Shown here: positions 33,439-41,719 of the stretch, piece after piece
Layout: the number at the start of each line of letters is the position of its first letter
How positions within the stretch are numbered: position 1 is the stretch's first letter
Origin: JBAXHO01 sp037138855
GTDB lineage: Bacteria > Patescibacteriota > Dojkabacteria > B142 > OLB20
Direction of reading: 5' to 3'
DNA length: 41,719 bases
NCBI GenBank assembly: GCA_037138855.1
Contig: JBAXHO010000006.1
Location: forward strand, 1 to 41,719
The notes under the pieces: model-generated
What the model saw: only the letters and a program-made list of their open reading frames with translations
What the model was told of the DNA's origin: nothing
Databases searched by the model: none
Position numbers and translations under genes: made by a program

Positions 33439-35373
33439 ATGAGTAATAATTATGATGCATCTTCTATAACCATCTTAGAAGGTTTGGAAGCAGTTCGTAG
33501 AAGACCGGCTATGTATATTGGAGATTCAGATATTGCCGGACTACATCATCTCGTTTATGAAATCGTCGATAATGCTGTAGATGAAGCTTTGGCTGGTTTT
33601 GCCACCCAAATAAATGTCATTCTGAATAAAGATAATTCTGTAACAGTTTCAGATAATGGTCGGGGCATACCAGTTGGTATTCATCCCACCAAAAAAATCA
33701 GCGCCCTGGAAGTAGCAGCTACGATTTTACATGCTGGAGGAAAATTTGATGAATCAGTATATAAAGTTTCATCCGGACTTCACGGTGTAGGACTTTCAGT
33801 GACGAATGCTCTCAGTACCAAGATGAAAGCTGAAGTATTCCAGGAAGGTAAGCATCATATCCAGGAATACACACGGGGCATCCCGGATTATCGGGTTAAG
33901 GAAATTGGTAATACCAAAACCCATGGTACGACTATTACATTTTTAGCTGACGCTACTATTTTTAATACCACAATTTATAACTTAAAAAACCTTCATACCC
34001 GTTTTAGACAACAAGCATACCTGACTGCCGGCTTACGCTTTCGAGTAATTGACAATCGTAATGAAGCTGATCGTGAACACAACCAAGAAATTCCCAAAGA
34101 CTATACTTTTTATTTTCAAGGCGGAGTCAAATCTTATGTCAAACAAATAAATGTACCGTACAAAGGTGTACATACGAATATTTTTTATGTGCGAGAAACT
34201 TTTGAAAATGCTGAAGTAGAAGCTGCTTTCCAATACACAGATGACATTCAGGAAAGAGTATTGGCCTTTGCCAATAATGTCTTCAATCCTGAAGGAGGCA
34301 CTCATCTTTCAGGTTTTCGTATTGCCCTGACTTCCAGTCTCAATAATTACCTCGAAAAAAATGGTACAGAAAAAGATAAAGAAATGAAATTAAGTGGAGA
34401 AGATACCAAAGAAGGTCTGACGGCAATTATTTCAGTAAAAATTCATGATCCGCAGTTCGAAGGTCAAACAAAAATTAAATTAAATAATCCTGAAGTAACC
34501 CAAGTAGTTCGCAAGGTTATCAAAGACTCGCTAGATATGTTTCTGGAAGAACATCCTCAAGATGCCAAACAGATTCTAAATCGAGCAATACTCGCTAACA
34601 AAGCGCGTAAAGCAGCCAAAGCAGCACGCGAAGCTGTAGTACGAAAAGGTGTACTTGATGCCGGTACATTACCAGGTAAACTGGCAGATTGTTCCTCCAA
34701 AAATGCTGAAGATAGTGAAATCTTTGTAGTCGAGGGAGATTCAGCCGGTGGCTCTGCCAAACAAGCACGTGATCGATACACTCAAGCTATTTTTCCCTTG
34801 CGAGGTAAACCATTAAATACTGAAAAATATCGTCTTGATAAAATAATGCAGAATAAAGAAATCAAAGAATTAACTATTGCACTTGGTGCAGGCATCGGTG
34901 ATAGTATTGATATTACTAAAATTCGCTATCATAAAATCGTTTTAATGAATGATGCTGATGTCGATGGTGAACATATCACCACATTAGTTTTAACATTTTT
35001 TTTCCGTCATTTACGTTCTGTAATTGAGAAAGGTTATCTTTATGTAGCGCAACCACCACTTTTTAAAGTAGAGATTACTAAAGATGAATTCTACTGGGTG
35101 GCCAATGACTTTGAACTAAATCAAATGCTTACCAAACTAAAAACACAAAAGAAAACACCCAAACATATCCAACGTTTCAAAGGTTTGGGAGAAATGAATC
35201 CTGAACAACTGTGGGAAACAACTATGAATCCAAGTACCAGATCTTTAAAACAAATAAATATTGAAGATGGTGGTGAAGCTGATCGAATTTTTGAAGTACT
35301 AATGGGTAATGAAGTCCCGCCCCGGAAAAAATTCATTCAAACCCATAGTAAAGAAGCTAATCTCGATATTTAA
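33439..35373 (+). CDS. gyrB: DNA gyrase subunit B
   Basis: GyrB is the ATPase subunit that works with GyrA to introduce negative supercoils. The 644-residue protein has the GHKL ATPase site: E41-IVDN45 and DNGRGIP at 72-78. The KVSSGLHGVG loop follows, then the TOPRIM domain with E432-GDSAGG and the DADVDG motif, and the C-terminal RFKGLGEMNPEQLWETTMNP element that contacts GyrA (quoted as a pattern). Length is normal. gyrA follows downstream after two intervening genes, an uncommon spacing for an otherwise linked pair. Confidence 0.96.
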   Translation: MSNNYDASSITILEGLEAVRRRPAMYIGDSDIAGLHHLVYEIVDNAVDEALAGFATQINVILNKDNSVTVSDNGRGIPVGIHPTKKISALEVAATILHAGGKFDESVYKVSSGLHGVGLSVTNALSTKMKAEVFQEGKHHIQEYTRGIPDYRVKEIGNTKTHGTTITFLADATIFNTTIYNLKNLHTRFRQQAYLTAGLRFRVIDNRNEADREHNQEIPKDYTFYFQGGVKSYVKQINVPYKGVHTNIFYVRETFENAEVEAAFQYTDDIQERVLAFANNVFNPEGGTHLSGFRIALTSSLNNYLEKNGTEKDKEMKLSGEDTKEGLTAIISVKIHDPQFEGQTKIKLNNPEVTQVVRKVIKDSLDMFLEEHPQDAKQILNRAILANKARKAAKAAREAVVRKGVLDAGTLPGKLADCSSKNAEDSEIFVVEGDSAGGSAKQARDRYTQAIFPLRGKPLNTEKYRLDKIMQNKEIKELTIALGAGIGDSIDITKIRYHKIVLMNDADVDGEHITTLVLTFFFRHLRSVIEKGYLYVAQPPLFKVEITKDEFYWVANDFELNQMLTKLKTQKKTPKHIQRFKGLGEMNPEQLWETTMNPSTRSLKQINIEDGGEADRIFEVLMGNEVPPRKKFIQTHSKEANLDI

Positions 35374-35391
35374 TTATTACTTTTTTTTACC

Positions 35392-36273
35392 ATGTCCAAC
35401 GAACCAGTCCAGGTTTTAAATAAGGTACCAGAAAGTGAAATAATTGATAATAAACAAAAAGACTCACCTGGAATTTCTTATAAAACAATTGGTACCACTT
35501 TACAGGCATTAGCAGTGCAGTTGGATGAGAATGAAATCATCATTTCAGAAACCGGGAAGATGTCCTGGATGACTGACAATATTCAACTAAATACCAAAGC
35601 ACAAGGCATTGGTAAAATGCTTTCCCGATTTTTTGCAGCAGAATCCTTATTTGTCAATGAATTTCAATGTTTGGCTGGAACTGGCATTGTTACTTTTTCC
35701 ACAGAACAAGCTGGCAAAATCGTTCCTGTTGATTTAGATGCCACCAAGCCCGGAATTATCTTTCAGCGTGGTTCGTATCTATGTTCTGAAGTTGGAATTG
35801 AACGTAATACAATTTTGATGAAAAAAATTGCTACCGGACTTTTTGGAGGTAAAGGGTTTATTATGCAGAAATTAAGCGGTAAGGGTAGGGCACATCTCAT
35901 CGCTGATGGGGAAGTGGTTATGTATGAATTAAGAGAAAACGATTCAATTTTAGTAGATCATGGCAATTTAGTGGCCTATGAAGAAACCGTAGATTTTGAT
36001 ATTCGCACAGTGGGAGGTGGAATGAAAAACTGGATTTTTGGTGGAGAAGGGATATTTTTAGGGATGATGAAAGGACCTGGCAAAGTTTGGCTGCAAACTC
36101 GAAAAATGAATCTTTCTGCTGAAATAATTCGAAAATCAATGATGACAAATACCAGTGGTGGTTTTGGTGCAAGAGGTAGCATGTCCAACCCATTAGGCTG
36201 CATCTTTAGTGCTTTTATATCATTTGCAATTTTTCTTTTCTTTATTATTTTAATGATTGTCAGTAATAAATAA
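35392..36273 (+). CDS. AIM24/TIGR00266-family protein with a C-terminal membrane helix
   Basis: The 293-residue protein belongs to the AIM24 family, whose bacterial members are uncharacterised double-psi beta-barrel proteins. Visible features are MSWMTDNIQLNTKAQG, FFAAESLFVNEFQ and GRAHLIADGEVVMYEL, and a Gly-rich stretch at 210-265. Its C-terminus is a hydrophobic helix (about 266-291, FISFAIFLFFIILMIV), so it is membrane-anchored. Only 18 bases separate it from gyrB, and the next small gene and gyrA follow closely, so all four are probably cotranscribed. Whether it relates to supercoiling is unknown. Confidence 0.85.
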   Translation: MSNEPVQVLNKVPESEIIDNKQKDSPGISYKTIGTTLQALAVQLDENEIIISETGKMSWMTDNIQLNTKAQGIGKMLSRFFAAESLFVNEFQCLAGTGIVTFSTEQAGKIVPVDLDATKPGIIFQRGSYLCSEVGIERNTILMKKIATGLFGGKGFIMQKLSGKGRAHLIADGEVVMYELRENDSILVDHGNLVAYEETVDFDIRTVGGGMKNWIFGGEGIFLGMMKGPGKVWLQTRKMNLSAEIIRKSMMTNTSGGFGARGSMSNPLGCIFSAFISFAIFLFFIILMIVSNK

Positions 36274-36286
36274 TCACACAATCAAT

Positions 36287-36439
36287 ATGGAAAGTTTAAT
36301 ATGTCTAAGCTGTTTTTTCTTGTTAATTGTTCTAGCAGTTTTATTTTTATCAATAATTATTATTCTTGCCCAACTAAAATCAAGTAATAATTATTCCCAA
36401 ACTGAATTTACTTTAGATAGACAGAAAGAAATTAAATAA
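36287..36439 (+). CDS. 50-residue single-helix membrane protein
   Basis: From the ATG at 36287 the protein reads MESLICLSCFFLLIVLAVLF and continues hydrophobic to about residue 30, then has a short polar tail. Its TAA shares a base with the ATG of gyrA (36439). It begins 14 bases after the AIM24 stop. The position between two cotranscribed genes and the 1-base junction support a real gene; the family is unknown. Confidence 0.55.
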   Translation: MESLICLSCFFLLIVLAVLFLSIIIILAQLKSSNNYSQTEFTLDRQKEIK

Positions 36440-39039
36440 TGGAAACTCCTATCCCGCTTTTACAACAAAATCAAAAAATCATTAACAGAAATATTGTTGA
36501 TGAAATGAAGACATCATATATCAATTATGCAATGAGTGTCATAGTAGCAAGAGCTTTACCAGAGGTGCGTGATGGTTTGAAACCAGTACAACGTCGTATC
36601 CTTTATGCTATGTATAAACAGGGTTTTACCCCTGATAAAAGTTATAAGAAATCAGCCAGAACTGTCGGAGAAGTAATTGGTAAATACCATCCACATGGTG
36701 ATGTAGCAGTGTATGACGCCATGGTTCGTATGGCTCAGGACTTTAGTTACCGCTACCAGATGATCGATGGTCAAGGTAATTTTGGTTCTATTGATGGTGA
36801 TAGTGCAGCTGCTATGAGGTATACAGAATCCCGACTTCATAAAAATGCTTTGGAGATGCTTACTGATCTGGATAAAAATACTGTGAAATTTATCCCTACA
36901 TATGACGGAAGTTATCAGGAACCAGAAATTTTACCAGCTTTACTTCCCAATCTGCTTTTGAATGGTGCCGAGGGGATCGCTGTGGGTATGGCTACCAAAA
37001 TTCCTCCCCATAATCTTGTGGAACTTGGTAATGCTATTATTGCTCTTGTCCATGAAGGTAATCAAGCTGACAACCAGAAAATTGATTATAAATACCTGGA
37101 TACTATTCGTACTATTGCTGATCTGGAAAAATTATCACCGGCTCGCTATCCCAAATTTCTCTCTGAAATTGAAGTTGAAAAAATATTTGAACATTTAAAA
37201 GGTCCTGATTTTCCTACTGGTGCTGAAATCTATGATATCAAAGAAATTCAACAGGTTTATATTACCGGACGTGGACGAGTAGTGATGAGAGCTATTGCCA
37301 AAATTGAGGAAAATAAAAATGGCAAATACCAAATCATCATTTCAGAATTACCATACCAAGTTAATAAATCCCGCTTAGTCACCAAAATTGCCAATCTAGT
37401 TAAAGATAAAAAAATTGTCGGAGTTTCAGATATTCGTGATGAATCTACGAAAACTATTAGAGTAGTAATCGACATCAAACGCGATGGCAAACCCAAAACA
37501 ATTCTTAACAAACTATTCAAATTTACTGAAATGCAATCTACATTCAATGTAAACATGCTGGCATTGGTAAATGGTGAACCACGATTGCTTAGTGTCAAAA
37601 GAATTTTGGAACTTTTCATTGAACATCGGCAAGAAATTATCATTCGGAGATCAGAATTTGAGCTTGCCAAAGCCCGTGAACGAGAACATATTCTCGAAGG
37701 CTTGATGATCGCTCTTGATAATCTCGATGAAGTGATTACTATGATCAGAAATTCCAAGGATGCTGAAGTGGCCAAAACCAATTTAATGAAACGCTTCCAA
37801 CTTAGCGAAATTCAGGCACAAGCAATACTTGATATGCAACTTCGAAAACTGGCTGCTCTTGAACGTAAAAAAATCGAAGAAGAATATAAACAAATCAAAA
37901 TCATTATTGAGAATTTAATTGTACTACTTTCCACTCCATCCCAAGTGCTTTCAATCATTGTTTCTGAACTGGAAAACCTGATCGCCAAAAGAGGAGATAA
38001 ACGAAAGACTAAAATTCATAAAGGTAAAGTAGGGGAATTTAGTGAAGAAGATTTGATTGCCAAAGAAGATGTCATTGTCACAGTCAGCGAAAAAGGATAT
38101 ATCAAAAGAATGCTGGAGGACACTTATAAATTGCAAAAACGCGGTGGTGTGGGTAAAAAAGGCATGACAATGAAAGAAGATGATTCTGTAGCACACATTT
38201 TCAGTTGCAATACTCATGACGATATTCTTTTCTTTACCAATAAAGGTCGTGTCTTTATCCAAAAAGTCTATGAGATTCCGGAATTTGGCCGAACTGCCAA
38301 AGGACAAGCTGTTATCAACTTAATCAACATTGATCCCGATGAATTAGTAACCAGTATCCTGACCAAAAGCAGCCAGGGAAAGATCTATGATGAAGATGTT
38401 TTGCAGGAAAATGAAGAAAAGACTGAAAAAAAACCTTACAAATTTCTTTTTATGACTACAAGGAATGGGATTGTTAAAAAAACAGAACTTGGAGATTATC
38501 AAAACATCAGGACAAATGGATTAATTGCCATCAAACTGGCCAAAGATGATGAATTAATTTGGGTCAAACCTACTACAGGAAATAATGAAGTAATCATCAT
38601 TACAAGACAAGGCAAATCGATCCGGTTCCATGAAGATGATGTACGGGCTACTGGTCGTGCTACCATGGGTGTTAAAGGTATTACTATGAAAAAAGCCGGC
38701 GATCATGTGATTGTAATGGATGTAGTGCGAAAAAATGAAGATCTCGTACTTTCCATCTCTGTCAAAGGCTTTGGTAAAGTGACCAAGCTGGAAGAATTTC
38801 CCACACAAAAACGAGGAGGGCAGGGAGTTTATGCAGCTAGAGTCAATGATAAAACTGGTCATCTAGCAAGTGCCAGGATAATGGATCATCCACAATTAGA
38901 ATTGTTGATCATTAGTGAGCATGGGCAAGCTGTACGTATCCCTACCAAGGATTTACCTGCAAGAAATCGTCAAACAATTGGAGTACATTTAATGAAAATC
39001 AAAGAAAATGATCGTATTACTGCAATAGCATTAATTTGA
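36439..39039 (+). CDS. gyrA: DNA gyrase subunit A
   Basis: GyrA cuts and rejoins DNA. The 866-residue protein has the winged-helix cleavage domain with catalytic Y128 (AAAMRYTESRLHK). The region G81-KYHPHGDVAVYD matches the quinolone-determining stretch, with Val where E. coli has Ser83, and Asp93 conserved. A GyrA-box QKRGGQG in the C-terminal beta-pinwheel shows this is GyrA and not ParC, and the pinwheel blades repeat across about 505-855. The start overlaps the small protein stop. A sigma70-type promoter for the next gene overlaps the end of gyrA. Confidence 0.95.
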   Translation: METPIPLLQQNQKIINRNIVDEMKTSYINYAMSVIVARALPEVRDGLKPVQRRILYAMYKQGFTPDKSYKKSARTVGEVIGKYHPHGDVAVYDAMVRMAQDFSYRYQMIDGQGNFGSIDGDSAAAMRYTESRLHKNALEMLTDLDKNTVKFIPTYDGSYQEPEILPALLPNLLLNGAEGIAVGMATKIPPHNLVELGNAIIALVHEGNQADNQKIDYKYLDTIRTIADLEKLSPARYPKFLSEIEVEKIFEHLKGPDFPTGAEIYDIKEIQQVYITGRGRVVMRAIAKIEENKNGKYQIIISELPYQVNKSRLVTKIANLVKDKKIVGVSDIRDESTKTIRVVIDIKRDGKPKTILNKLFKFTEMQSTFNVNMLALVNGEPRLLSVKRILELFIEHRQEIIIRRSEFELAKAREREHILEGLMIALDNLDEVITMIRNSKDAEVAKTNLMKRFQLSEIQAQAILDMQLRKLAALERKKIEEEYKQIKIIIENLIVLLSTPSQVLSIIVSELENLIAKRGDKRKTKIHKGKVGEFSEEDLIAKEDVIVTVSEKGYIKRMLEDTYKLQKRGGVGKKGMTMKEDDSVAHIFSCNTHDDILFFTNKGRVFIQKVYEIPEFGRTAKGQAVINLINIDPDELVTSILTKSSQGKIYDEDVLQENEEKTEKKPYKFLFMTTRNGIVKKTELGDYQNIRTNGLIAIKLAKDDELIWVKPTTGNNEVIIITRQGKSIRFHEDDVRATGRATMGVKGITMKKAGDHVIVMDVVRKNEDLVLSISVKGFGKVTKLEEFPTQKRGGQGVYAARVNDKTGHLASARIMDHPQLELLIISEHGQAVRIPTKDLPARNRQTIGVHLMKIKENDRITAIALI

Positions 39040-39064
39040 AAAATTTTCGAAAATATGTGATAAT
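39036..39064 (+). promoter_or_regulatory. Extended -10 promoter for the Gre-family gene, within the end of gyrA
   Basis: TTGAAA (39036-39041) and GATAAT (39059-39064) are 17 bases apart, and TGT precedes the -10 as a TG extension. The -35 overlaps the gyrA stop codon. Transcription would start near 39071, giving a leader of about 168 bases. Confidence 0.6.
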
Positions 39065-39192
39065 AATTTTTATATAACGTTTTTTATTATATTGTTTTAA
39101 AGTTTTGAGAAGATTACAAAATCACAATAATAAATTTACATCAGTTATCATCAGCATTAATTATTGCTGAGAGGTATTTTTTGATTACTATC

Positions 39193-39218
39193 AAAACCTC
39201 TCGCAAGAGAGGTTTTTT
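39193..39218 (+). terminator. Strong hairpin terminator before the Gre-family gene
   Basis: AAAACCTCTC-GCAA-GAGAGGTTTT forms a 10-bp stem capped by a GNRA tetraloop and continues into a T-run. It ends 20 bases before the ATG at 39239. It can end the gyr transcript, or act as an attenuator within the leader of the downstream gene, because the only promoter I see for that gene lies upstream of it. Confidence 0.85.
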
Positions 39219-39238
39219 AATTTTTATTTTTATTCTAT

Positions 39239-39646
39239 ATGAATACACTTAAGCACAATATTTTAACTAAAATAAATAACCTGTCCGGTGAATTGACCAA
39301 AGTTAGCGACGCTATTGAATTAGATCGTAGTGAAGGATTTGAAGATGACTCTTCAGTCAGACAAGAGCTACTCGATAAACAAGATATGTTAGAGCAACAA
39401 ATCGATGATCTTAGAGATTCTTTAAAAATGATCGAAAATGAAAAAGCAGATTTTGGCAAAGAATTTATCCTGGAAATCAACGGCTCTCCAAGAACAATCC
39501 AAATTGTTCACAAATCTGAAGCAGATCCTTCCTGTGGTAAAATTTCTAACGAATCTCCATTAGCTCAAGCTCTTTCAGGTAAAAACAAAGGCGAGGCAAT
39601 AATTGTCGAAACACCGGCTGGCAAACAAACATACAAAATTATTTAA
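39239..39646 (+). CDS. GreA/GreB-family transcript cleavage factor (short form)
   Basis: Gre factors rescue backtracked RNA polymerase by stimulating RNA cleavage. The C-terminal half (about 72-135) contains the family motif ISNESPLAQALSGKNKGEAI and ends VETPAGKQTYKII. The N-terminal coiled coil is shortened: acidic residues near the expected tip occur in DRSEGFEDDSSVRQELLDKQ. At 135 residues it is about 20 shorter than E. coli GreA (158). It sits in its own unit, with an upstream promoter plus terminator-like hairpin and a terminator after the gene. It could also be a Gre-like regulator without cleavage activity. Confidence 0.82.
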   Translation: MNTLKHNILTKINNLSGELTKVSDAIELDRSEGFEDDSSVRQELLDKQDMLEQQIDDLRDSLKMIENEKADFGKEFILEINGSPRTIQIVHKSEADPSCGKISNESPLAQALSGKNKGEAIIVETPAGKQTYKII

Positions 39647-39715
39647 TATATAAATAAATAGTTATAAAGTATTAGTTCAATTAATTTTTGTTAGTTAAAA
39701 ATTTACAAGGAATTT

Positions 39716-39748
39716 AAAATGTCCGAATTTATTTCGGACATTTTTTTT
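39716..39748 (+). terminator. Rho-independent terminator of the Gre-family gene
   Basis: AAAATGTCCGAA pairs with TTCGGACATTTT (12 bp) around a five-base loop, and the stem continues into eight T in total. It lies 70 bases after the stop. It would also stop transcription from the other side, because the left end carries an A-run. Confidence 0.88.
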
Positions 39749-39864
39749 AAATAATTTAAAAGGGTAGTGGGTAATAAATACCCTGACCCCTCTATATCTC
39801 CCCTTTTCCAATTCCCAATTCTTATTTTTCAAGCTCTGTTCTCAATTACACCATTCAATTAATA

Positions 39865-40944
39865 TCAATCACCTAGTGGATGGTACTTCTGATGAGACTT
39901 TTCAGCATATTTATCGCTGGCATGTACATATTTGCTGGTAGTAGTTAATGATTCATGACCTAGGAGTTTTTGAATAGCAACAGGGTTAGCGCCTTTTTCA
40001 GCAAGATATGTAGCAAAACCATGACGTAAGCTATGTGCACTTGTGGGTAAATTAATACCAAGTAAGAGCCGATATTGCTTGATTTTCGCCTGTAAATAAT
40101 TAGTAGCAATCCGCACAATATATGGATCATGACTGCCACTTCGTAAACCACGATATGGAATAAATAAAGCCGGATATGCATCAGATCTGGTTGCCAGATA
40201 ACTCTGAAGATGTTGTTTAGCACGCTCTGTCAGATATACAAAACGTTCTTTTTTTCCTTTACCAATAATATAAATTTTATGATCAGTAATGGATTGGCCT
40301 GTACTATCAAGTTTTAGATCTTCGCGATTTAAATTTATCAGTTCAGAAATCCGCATCCCTGTAGCAAATAAAACTTCCAGCATGGCCCGATTTCTTAAAA
40401 TTACTAGCGGTTTTGTTTCATAAACATTTGGTGCCTCAATCAAACTGGTTAATTCTTCCAGTTCAGCGACATGACCTAATTTCTTTTCTGTTTTAACTAA
40501 TTTAATCGAATCAGGAATAATTGGCAATTTAAAATCAATTTCGTTCAAAAATTTAAAATATGTGCGTAATGCCGACAACATTCGGTTGGTACTATAACTT
40601 GATAGTCGTCCATTATACATAGAATGCTTCCTAGAGGCACTAGGGCTCGATTTTCTGCTATCGCTTGTGTCCCTTGCATTTTCAGACGTAAGAGTAATTT
40701 TTCGTAATTTTTTGATTGCCAGCAGATATTTTCCACTACGCAAATAATCTTTATATCGACTAATATCTAATTTATTAATTTCTTTAAATATCTTTTCTTC
40801 ATCTTTTAAAAAAGCCTCAAAAGCTTCTAGATCTCTTTGGTAATTGGCAACTGTTTTATCACTGTAATTATTACTAATCAATTCTAAAAAGAATTCATTA
40901 TAAAATGGTAAGTTACTATCTTTTTTTTCTTGAAACGTCAGCAT
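39865..40944 (-). CDS. XerC/XerD-type tyrosine recombinase
   Basis: The protein resolves chromosome dimers or integrates DNA by strand exchange. Its catalytic domain has the Arg in ATGMRISELI, the Lys in IIGKGKKERFV, the H-x-x-R in HSLRHGFATYLAEKG, the LGHESL box and the Tyr in TSKYVH. It has 359 residues from the ATG at 40944; a TTG at 40959 adds five. The N-terminal SAM-like domain contains a Ser/Arg-rich insertion (about 84-115) that is absent from usual XerC/D. No dif-like site was recognised. The chromosomal setting and lack of a phage context favour a housekeeping Xer. Confidence 0.88.
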   Translation of the reverse strand: MLTFQEKKDSNLPFYNEFFLELISNNYSDKTVANYQRDLEAFEAFLKDEEKIFKEINKLDISRYKDYLRSGKYLLAIKKLRKITLTSENARDTSDSRKSSPSASRKHSMYNGRLSSYSTNRMLSALRTYFKFLNEIDFKLPIIPDSIKLVKTEKKLGHVAELEELTSLIEAPNVYETKPLVILRNRAMLEVLFATGMRISELINLNREDLKLDSTGQSITDHKIYIIGKGKKERFVYLTERAKQHLQSYLATRSDAYPALFIPYRGLRSGSHDPYIVRIATNYLQAKIKQYRLLLGINLPTSAHSLRHGFATYLAEKGANPVAIQKLLGHESLTTTSKYVHASDKYAEKSHQKYHPLGD

Positions 40945-41719
40945 TACATTGTCTTTCAATGATTTAAGAAAATTAAATAATATTCATTTTTTAGATAAAT
41001 AATCCAATTTGAATATCATAATTTCAATCCAGTATAGCAAATCCAAGAAGAAAAGCATAAAAGCACTCCTCTAGTTGTGTATAAGGGCACAATAGTCATT
41101 TCTCATGTAGCAGAGGCCAACCCGGCATATTTCCCGACGAATAATATAATGTTTTTTCTAATGTATAAAAAATATGTACAAAAAGGCAAGAGGAGAAAAT
41201 ATCAAAGAGGTAGTAAATATTAAATAATTCAAAATTTTTTAAAAAATATTAATTAAATATTATTTAAATCGAGCAGAAATAATAATATTAAAAAATATTT
41301 AATAAGGGCCTGAAACTACCTACTCTCGTCTTTTACACGCTTTAACTAGATATAAGGGATATTATACTCAGTTAAATTTCATCTAATATGATTGTAATTT
41401 TCAACAAAAGAGTAGTATTTATTTACTTTATAAATAATGGATCAAATATTAATCATTTGTTATCTAACTTAATTTTATTCTTTATCTACTCCCAAATAAT
41501 TTTAAAAATAAAAAGTTATCCACAGAAACATATCATTTTCATATCCTATAGTTTCACGATATCGTGAACTATAGGACTCCTCTACTCTGCGTCTGCAATT
41601 TGAAATTTAAAATTATTTTATGGGAAATCACTGATTTATTTCTAATAACTTATAACCATCAATTAATTCGATTATTTATATTTTAGATAAAATCAAAATT
41701 TCACTTAACCACCCCTACT
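40945..41719. other. 775-base AT-rich spacer at the right edge
   Basis: No coding frame is supported. It holds very A/T-rich runs (41215-41315), an extended -10 for the Xer gene on the minus strand (TATACT, 41036-41031, preceded by TGC), DnaA-box-like nonamers at 41076-41084 (complement of TTATACACA) and at 41516-41524 (TTATCCACA), and the palindrome at 41545-41575. An origin is conceivable but not shown; dnaA is not in the window. Confidence 0.4.
41545..41575. repeat. 31-base palindrome
   Basis: CCTATAGTT (41545-41553) and AACTATAGG (41567-41575) flank CACGAT/ATCGTG, so the whole element is a palindrome except for one extra T at 41554. It is followed by ACTCCTCTAC, like the palindromes at 25550 and 27121, which are followed by CTCCTAC. 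The sequence ATATCCTATAGTT also occurs at 8560-8572. Confidence 0.65.

Noticed and set aside
37257..37781. 174-residue minus-strand open frame inside gyrA
   Set aside because: Antisense to conserved gyrase sequence.
1..41719. tRNA, rRNA or other large RNA genes
   Set aside because: No sequence with a tRNA arm pattern or rRNA stretch was seen by eye; a covariance search would be needed to exclude them.

Overview
The window looks like a chromosomal segment of a low-GC, small-genome bacterium, most probably of the Candidate Phyla Radiation (Patescibacteria, Parcubacteria-like). This is an inference from several things. Base composition is AT-rich. A complete type IV pilus cluster (pilMNO-like genes, pilB, pilT, pilC, prepilin peptidase and several pseudopilins) is packed among housekeeping genes. 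Starts are compact or leaderless, with few Shine-Dalgarno sequences. A VanZ-like protein, a minimal DNA polymerase III delta'-like protein and small secreted proteins with SSNY motifs also fit. UGA works as a stop throughout the intact genes, so this is not a UGA-recoding lineage.

Layout. Bases 1-6300 are an accessory stretch: the 3' end of an unidentified cysteine-motif gene, a Nudix hydrolase, a decayed second Nudix gene, a GIY-YIG protein, a GyrI-like protein, a CYTH protein, a Rieske protein, a B12-type radical SAM protein and a deoxyribosyltransferase-like protein. These are separated by unusually long spacers full of short tandem repeats. Bases 6570-10790 hold an M3 peptidase and a tightly coupled pair of secreted or membrane-anchored proteins. 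Bases 10980-18143 are informational genes: tyrS, recG, a SpoU-type methyltransferase, rsmD, rpmF, nusB, rnc, rpsP and khpA.

Bases 18152-32032 are the pilus region, mostly on the minus strand. It contains pilM-pilN-pilO, a divergent PilX-like protein, an AAA/DUF4143 ATPase that looks inserted, three pseudopilins, the prepilin peptidase, a major-pilin-like gene, and pilC, pilT and pilB. PilB and PilT would drive extension and retraction. PilC is the platform, PilMNO the alignment complex, and PilD matures the pilins. Bases 32128-39646 carry a delta'-like gene, a VanZ-like gene, gyrB, an AIM24-family gene, a small membrane protein, gyrA and a Gre-family factor. A Xer-type recombinase and a 775-base AT-rich spacer close the window.

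The most notable signals are these: a tyrosyl-tRNA synthetase with a PheT-like tRNA-binding domain at its N-terminus; a family of seven-base tandem arrays and BglII-centred palindromes shared between intergenic spacers; four prepilins that all have Ala instead of Gly before the cleavage site, alongside a prepilin peptidase with a damaged first CxxC; a terminator-like hairpin inside the leader of the Gre-family gene; and a leaderless consensus promoter with a 15-bp inverted repeat in front of the inserted ATPase.
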